64,000 nucleotides of DNA, taken from contig CAJFCV020000004.1 of the NCBI GenBank assembly GCA_904066235.2, forward strand, positions 2,976,001 through 3,040,000, given 5' to 3'. Position numbers and translations under genes: made by a program. The notes below the pieces were generated by a model. The model saw nothing but the letters and a program-made list of their open reading frames with translations. It was not told where the DNA came from and did not search any database. This DNA comes from Bursaphelenchus xylophilus. Taxonomy: Eukaryota > Nematoda > Chromadorea > Rhabditida > Aphelenchoididae. Numbering within the stretch: the first letter of the stretch is position 1; every line of letters begins with the position of its first letter. Shown piece after piece: positions 58,257 through 64,000 of the stretch.

Positions 58257-59540
58257 TCCAAAAATTTCAAATGAAAAAATTCACCCAAGTGCCGTGCCAA
58301 TCTTTCTACCACAACTATAATTATGCAAATGAAATAAATTTCGTAAAAGCGTAGAAAACTCGAACAAGAAACATTAACGTGGAAAGATAACTAGAGTTTT
58401 CGCGATATTTTTCATTACGAAGCAGGAGAAAAAATCAAAATCGAGAACAAATAAATACAAGACGCTTCAAAATTAATATTTCCACAATCTGTCCACTTAC
58501 TATGCTCTAATGATGCTACTTACATCCACTGCCAACCTCAAATTTTATCAGAAAACTACTTTTCTTTCAACCAACAATTTTTGATGTGCAAAAAATATTT
58601 TCTCCCATTTGAAGCACTTTTACGATTCCAGATAAAGTCAGACTAACTATTAATCAACAATTCTGTGGTGAGCTCTTCGCGAAAATTCCACACATCAAAT
58701 CACCTAAAATTAGAAAGAGAAAAATCAAAACAATGCCTTACGTCATGAGTTGGACCTGAAAATCATCAAAACCTCGAAGCTAGCGGCCGAATTTGAACCT
58801 GAAATTTTTTGAGAAGAGTTTAGAGACCTCTTGTAACAATTTTCACTTGGGTTTCAATACCTTCTCATACACTTTACAATAATATTCGTCAATTTTATAA
58901 ATTTTGGTATCAAACAAATCTACTTCGGAAAATTGCCTCTTTGACGACAACTTTGACCGGAAACAAAATAAAAAAACTTTAGTACCTGTTCATTCGTATT
59001 TTATACGTTTCCAGACAAACAAAAATTGTTCAGAAAGCTTCAAAAATCTCAAAAAAACAACTTCATCAAAAATGTCTGCTCATTGTCGAAATTCTCAGAC
59101 CCAGTACTACAACTCTCCAAAACTAAATGTAGCTTTTCGGTATCAGAGAAACAAGGACAATTCTTTTTCGGCAAGCCTAAATCTCAACAAACTTGGATAA
59201 AAAATCGGACAGGGCAGCGACTTCTGTCTAGTGCAATATCAAGATGGAGGCGAATTGAAAAAGTGCATGTTGAAGATGAAGAAGGGTAGAAAGAAGGTCC
59301 GGATCCTCCTCACATCATCACGGATGAAAAAAGATTTTCTTTTTTCTTCCTTTTTCCTCGACTTTCCCTGATTTTCACGGGTTTTGGCATTGTGTTTCAA
59401 GTAAAAATTTTGGGTAAAAACGAGAAAAAAAGTAAAGACAACTGTAAAACAAGGTTTATAAAGAGTAACAAGACCAAAAACGATTTGAAAATCAACAAAT
59501 AACAGTAACTTTTTCATAACAACCAAATTCTTATATTACT
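58257..59540. promoter_or_regulatory. Upstream region of the USP gene and 3' flank of UTP21
   Basis: Both flanking genes run on the minus strand. The 1.28 kb between them should contain the USP promoter. A plus-strand open frame at 58904-59200 has no splice or family support. No RNA gene is seen. Confidence 0.45.
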
Positions 59541-62500
59541 CTAGAGAACGGCGGATCTGATCCACTTTAGGACGGCGGCGGTTTCATCGTACAAGTTCTC
59601 AAAGGGTTCCGTTTCTTCAGCTTCCTTTTGTAGTAGCTTCCGGAGTTTTGAGGTTAGATCCGAGGCCGTTACGGCGACATCTCCATCTTCTCCATCCTCA
59701 TCATCGTCTTTTTGTTCTTTCTCCGCGTCATCGCAAATTTTTTCGTTGTGAGCCATGAGGAAGGTATTGAGGATAGCCTAAAGTGATTACTGGTTACAGA
59801 AACACTTTCAAAATGGCAAAATCTTAGCTCTTTTAAACGCTTTTGCAGTAAATTGTTTATTAAATATCTATAGTAACAAAAAACGGCTGTACTTAACCCG
59901 AAACGCTCAAAAACCAATTAAAAACCGATATTTAGAGGATTTATAAGCCCTGTGGATAATACTAAACTCATCCAGTGTGTCAACCTCGTCCCTTAAGCCC
60001 TCAAAAAACCGCTTAAACTCCGGCGTACCTGTACAAAGTCGGCATCTTGCTTCTGCTCCAACTTTATCAGTATCATATCGATGAACTTCGGCAATAAATT
60101 TGCCGGAAGCGCTCTAATTTCAAAGTCGATGATACTGGTGGCCTTTTGCGTTAAATCGCTAAAGACCTGTCTCAACGCCGCTTCATTTGCGGCCTGAATC
60201 AATGTCTGTGCCCAGTCCGTCAGCAAGTCCACATCCGATCTTTGCGCGGCCTTAAAGCGACGCTGATCCCCAGCATCGGCAACAATTTCGGCTTCATTTG
60301 GTGTGGATTCGAGGAAAAATGGGACATCAATTGGTTTTTTCACAACCTCCTTGATGGTATTTCTTTGTTTAATCTTTTCAATGTGTGGGAGCGTGGACCA
60401 GCGATGTGAGGGTTGGCCAGAGATCGAGAGGAGGTCAGATCCAAGCAGCTGAAAATATTTACATAAAATTATAGCGTAGTGTAATTTGCTAAAACTACGA
60501 TATAAATAATGTCATCATGAACAATATGACTTCCAGATAGACCCATAAACCTATGTCATATACAAAGTCATCGACCTCTAAAAAATCCCAAACCCAAATC
60601 TCGGCGATCTGCACCCTTTCTCAGTTTTAAACGTCCTTCAATTCACAAAAATTGAAGACCAATGTCTTATACTGGCGGACTTGATCCAGTGGCAAAAAAC
60701 GTACCATTTTGCATCCGGGAAGTGTCAAAAAAATGTAGCAAAGTACCTCCTTCTCCAGGTGAAAAAACTCCGATTCCAAAAGCGCGCCTGCTCTTTTTGT
60801 GAGGGGCCCTTCAAAACGAAGTTTTTTCACTTGGAAAGGGAGCTATTTTGCTAGACTTTTTGATACTTCCCGGATGCAAAATGATACGTTTTTTGCCACT
60901 GGATCAGGTCGTCCGCCATAGTAAGACATTGGTCGTCAATTTTTGTGAATTGAAGAACATTTAAAGCTGAGTAAAGGCGAAGCTCGCCGAGATTTGGGTT
61001 TGGGATTTTTTAGACGTCGATGATTTTGTATATAGGGCTCGCTTTATAAGTTTCGTCGGCTTTGCAAAAAAATGTTGCAAAAAGGCGTTCAGAATTCGCT
61101 CTGAACGCCATTTTGCAACATCAGTTCAAATCGTGAACGCCTTTTTGCAACATCAGTTCACCCCGTGAACTGATTTTGCAATAATCAGTTCACGATTTTT
61201 CACGATTTGAACTGATGTTGCAAAAAGGCGTTCAGAGCGAATTGGATTAGGTCCGTAACCGTATACAGCTCATAAAGATTTTTGCTGTCCACAATTAATC
61301 ACAACACCTTTTACCCCACCAAAATTATTTTTTGACCTTATTCTTATCCTACCTCTACCACCTGTTTCATTTGAACATCCATTTTCTCGACCTCTTCCTC
61401 CTCATCGCTCTCATCTCCGTCGATCACGAGAGTCTGAACGATATCGCTATTCTCCTGCGCCTCATTCTCCTCATCATCCGAGTCCAAATCGAAGAGGGCT
61501 TGATCCTCATAGCTCACTCTAACCGCGCCGAAATCCTTCAAATTTTTGATCGGGATTTCCTCGACATTCGCTGACTTCTTTCCAGAAAATCCTGTGAGAA
61601 GCAGTCTATTTGTCCATACGAACAATTCTCGTTGGCCTTCGTTGCAGGTAGTCACAAACCGCCCGTCCTCGCTAAACTGGGCCTTCACGACTGGCGCGGA
61701 GCAGCGAACTGCGCCCAGGCATAGGGCAGCTTGTAGATGGATCACCTAAAATTCGATTTACACTCATTTTACGATCTAATAGAGACAGAACTAAGCGAGG
61801 AGAACACTTGACCCAAGGTGTACAACATGGGTCAAGTGTTTCCCTCGCTCACCAAAGCTGTCAAAAAACACAACTAACCCTAATAACCGCTTCTGATGAT
61901 CCAATGAGGAGATAAAAAGAGTCCGGTGAAAACTCCAGAACGTTGAAATTCACATTTTCTCCCAAGAATTTCGGGAAAACGCGAGCTGTTTGCCCGAGCC
62001 TTGCGTCCAGAATCCTCAAAGTCCCATTGCTCATTCCGATGGCCAGAAGCTGCGATTCTCTGTCCAATTGAGCTGTTTGTGGGACCTCTTCCACTGGGAA
62101 CTTATTCAGTTTCGTCAATTTCGGTTTGAGTTGTTCGATGGTCCACCATTTCACTTTCCCGTCCGCACCAATCGTTATCATATCGACCGAATTCAGTTGG
62201 AAATGGACTGATTGTACTGGGCCCTCATGACTAAAAAGCATCCTTTATGATTTTGGAACAAACGAGTTTTGTGTTCCGATAGCCGAGTGGTTGTGAATCA
62301 GTGTCGTAATTTTCGGCAAGTTCGAATCCCACTTGAAACTTTTATTTTTTTGTCAGCAATCAGAACAAAATTGAGAAATAAGACTTTTTTACTATTTTTA
62401 AAACCATTCAGCCTTCTTTTTATCCCCTTTATCACCCAAAAAAATGTAAAAAATCTCCTTACCTTCGCGGATTCTCCCTCTTTTTCTCGCCCTCTTTCCT

Positions 62501-64000
62501 CAAGCTCTTATCGACCAATGTAAATTTGAATTTCCCGCTTTGCATGCTGAAACAATCCACATGTCCGGTGGAGTACCCAATTATAATCAAATTGCCGTCA
62601 TTTGAGATATCCATCGAAGTGACTTTGGCTCCAAAAAATCTCGCGTCTTTCGAAAATCTCTCGTGATGGAACAGATGAGAGCCCTTGGTATTTCGACGAG
62701 ATGACCACGAAGACACCAGGATTGAGTCTTTATGGGCACAGGCGATGTTGTCGAAGCAGTGTTCTCTCATCAGCTCGAGTTTGAGGTCGGTAATCGGCTC
62801 CAGTCGGACATCTTGGAAACGGTCCTTGCTGACTTCGCCACTAAAAAAGAGCGGTATAAATGGCAAAATGGAAATGCACAATAGAGTCTAAGACATAATT
62901 GAGACTTACGGTTTGACTTCTCGGGCAATTCCCAGCCTGGAAATGAGATCAGTTCTATGGATATTGAACTTGCGGACAACTCCATCCAAGCCAGCCGAAA
63001 TGAGGGAATTCGGACCGCAGAATCGGAAGGCAGTGACCTGAAGATATAGTGTTGAATCTGAACAAAAAATATCCATCCAGGAAGAAATAACCATCCATTT
63101 TTGGCCATATAAGACAATAAAAATTTCGTACATATTTCATCGTATAAAATGTCCACAAAGAAGAAAAACTGTATAAATAGGTGCTATGTGCTCTAAATCT
63201 ACTGATCAAAAGATTTCTATGCATAACAATTTTAGATGCGACAAGTTCAATGACAAAATCGCAAAAAAAATTTTTTGCTCGTATAAAATGTCGACGATTC
63301 AGAAAATGGAGGTAAATAGGTGCTATGTGCCCTAAATCAACTGAAAAAAAAACATTTCTTTGTATAAAAACTTTAGAGACGACAAGTTCAACGACAAAAA
63401 AACAAAAAAAATTTGATCGTATAAAATGTCACCCCGGGTAAAATACAAATGGCCCACTCAAAAAAACTCAACAAACCCTTACCGGTGCCGAATGCCCTTC
63501 AACAATCTTCCTCGGAATTGGCAGACTCTGTTCAGTTTCAGAGAACCAAATCACAATCTTGTTATCAATGCCTCCGGTCAACAAAAACGGAGATCCGAGG
63601 ATGTAAACCATAGTGTTGATCTTGTTATCGTGTGCTCTGATCTTTTGGCCCACCAGTTTTTGCTCTTTTAAATCCCATAGAGCTATAGTGCCATCAGCAT
63701 TGCTCGAAGTTAGGGTTTCATATCCATCGGATCTAAAGTAATGTCAATTAGAAAGCGATAACATAGTTTAAAATGCTTGTGCTAACGTAAAAAACCCCTT
63801 AGAGAGCCATTACAAAAAGTTGATGCAAACAAATAAAGTTTTTACATCGATTTTTTGATTCTTATGAAACCTAAATGCCAAGTATAACTTCAAAGTTAAA
63901 ACAACGTACCTAAACGCCAATCCAGTGACAGCACCATCTTGCTTGAAGCTCAGTAGGGTTTTTCCTGTCTTCAGATGCCTCAAATGTATGAATCCGTTGG
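59541..64000 (-). CDS. UTP21: WD40 ribosome-biogenesis protein UTP21/WDR36, C-terminal 748 aa (5' end outside window)
   Basis: Exons are >64000-63910, 63732-63483, 63037-62910, 62840-62463, 62230-61879, 61745-61353, 60448-60029 and 59777-59541; phases close and the stop is TAG at 59541-59543. WD-like repeats include ADGTIALWDL, GGIDNKIVIWF, AGLDGVVRKFNI, YSTGHVDCFSM, GADGKVKWWTI, SNGTLRILDARLG and EGQRELFVWTN. An acidic linker (FDLDSDDEENEAQENSD) precedes the Utp21-specific C-terminal domain (IPI-like VPFFLESTP, DADFVQ, LMAHNEKICDDA, ENLYDETAAVLKWIRSAVL). UTP21 is a component of the small-subunit processome needed for 18S rRNA maturation in the nucleolus. Length and order fit the WDR36 family. 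Introns contain a MITE nested in a palindrome, an H1 cluster and a tRNA-like sequence. Confidence 0.92.
60557..61034. mobile_element. Outer palindrome Z with MITE M1 at its centre (UTP21 intron)
   Basis: ATACAAAGTCATCGACCTCT pairs with a right arm containing AGACGTCGATGATTTTGTAT; AAAAATCCCAAACCCAAATC and TTCAATTCACAAAAATTGAA also have complements on the far side. The MITE sits between CAATGTCTTA and TAAGACATTG. Confidence 0.85.
60672..60921. mobile_element. MITE M1, copy 9 (nested)
   Basis: CTGGCGGACTTGATCCAGTG..CACTGGATCAGGTCGTCCGC; both tips are diverged. Confidence 0.85.
61035..61262. repeat. Complex hairpin of TGCAACATCAGTTCA units (UTP21 intron)
   Basis: AATGTTGCAAAAAGGCGTTC recurs in both orientations, and GTGAACTGA/TCAGTTCAC pairs occur between. 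Similar GTGAACTGA motifs occur at 24230-24330. It looks like overlapping small palindromic repeats. Confidence 0.6.
62272..62340 (+). other. tRNA-like sequence, degenerate
   Basis: TAGCCGAGTGG fits a pol III A box and AGTTCGAATCCC fits a B box with about 35 nt between them. The acceptor arm does not pair, and the T stem is poor. It is antisense to UTP21 within an intron. It is probably a tRNA pseudogene or tRNA-derived SINE head. Confidence 0.4.
63134..63431. repeat. Three H1 half-sites in tandem ~138-bp units (UTP21 intron)
   Basis: CGTATAAAATGTCNAC half-sites at 63139-63155, 63279-63296 and 63417-63433 are spaced about 140 bp apart. The sequence between the first two (GTAAATAGGTGCTATGTG-like) recurs between the second and third, so this is a tandem array. 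Confidence 0.7.

Noticed and set aside
58904..59289. Plus-strand frames upstream of the USP gene
   Set aside because: AT-rich, Asn/Lys-rich by composition, with no exon signals.

Overview
This window is animal DNA, almost certainly from a nematode. The genes are split by many very short introns (about 28-60 nt, with GT..TTTCAG or TTTTAG ends). Several starts sit just downstream of TTTTAG- or TTTCAG-like acceptors, as expected for trans-spliced leader addition. The protein families (MSP domain, DUF1679/CHK kinase-like, insulin-like peptide) also fit a nematode. I cannot name the genus. There are no prokaryotic operons, rRNA genes or CRISPR arrays.

Layout. 1-7.3 kb is repeat-rich and seemingly gene-poor, with a 2.3 kb foldback element at 1-2296 and a second foldback at 4.16-5.39 kb. 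A three-exon MSP-domain gene lies at 7.35-8.68 kb (-). An apparently intact BEL/Pao-type LTR retroelement (10015-17896, -) has identical 265-bp LTRs and one 2451-codon gag-pol-env-like frame. A small five-exon gene model lies at 18.9-19.5 kb (+). From 19.9 to 28.3 kb there is a patchwork of mutually duplicated, degenerate mobile sequence. It contains a broken UPF1-like helicase gene and carries the heptamer CGTAATT 16 times on one strand.

From 28.3 kb on, real genes dominate: CHK/DUF1679 kinase-like (28.3-31.8, -); SUV39-type chromodomain-SET histone methyltransferase (32.4-37.35, +); insulin-like peptide (37.9-38.6, +); a secreted Cys/His/Asn-rich protein with a CCC-repeat block (41.9-44.95, +); an unrecognised gene (45.8-47.4, -); an unrecognised 621-aa gene (47.7-51.1, +); a two-TM protein (51.3-52.1, -); a USP4/11/15-type deubiquitinase (53.0-58.3, -); and the 3' three-quarters of the WD40 ribosome-biogenesis gene UTP21/WDR36 (59.5-64.0, -). 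Splice phases close exactly in each of these models, so the reconstructions are well constrained, but no transcript evidence was available.

Three repeat signals overlie the genes. A ~220-250-bp palindromic MITE (TA target, CAGTG ends) is present nine times; at four loci it sits at or near the centre of a different, larger palindrome. A hairpin family built on GACATTTTATACGAT/ATCGTATAAAATGTC occurs about 20 times, only in 36-64 kb and mostly in introns. Large foldbacks with G/C-run repeats fill introns of the histone methyltransferase gene. The genes do not form a common pathway. They look like a typical mixed autosomal neighbourhood (chromatin, ubiquitin, ribosome biogenesis, signalling, secreted structural protein).
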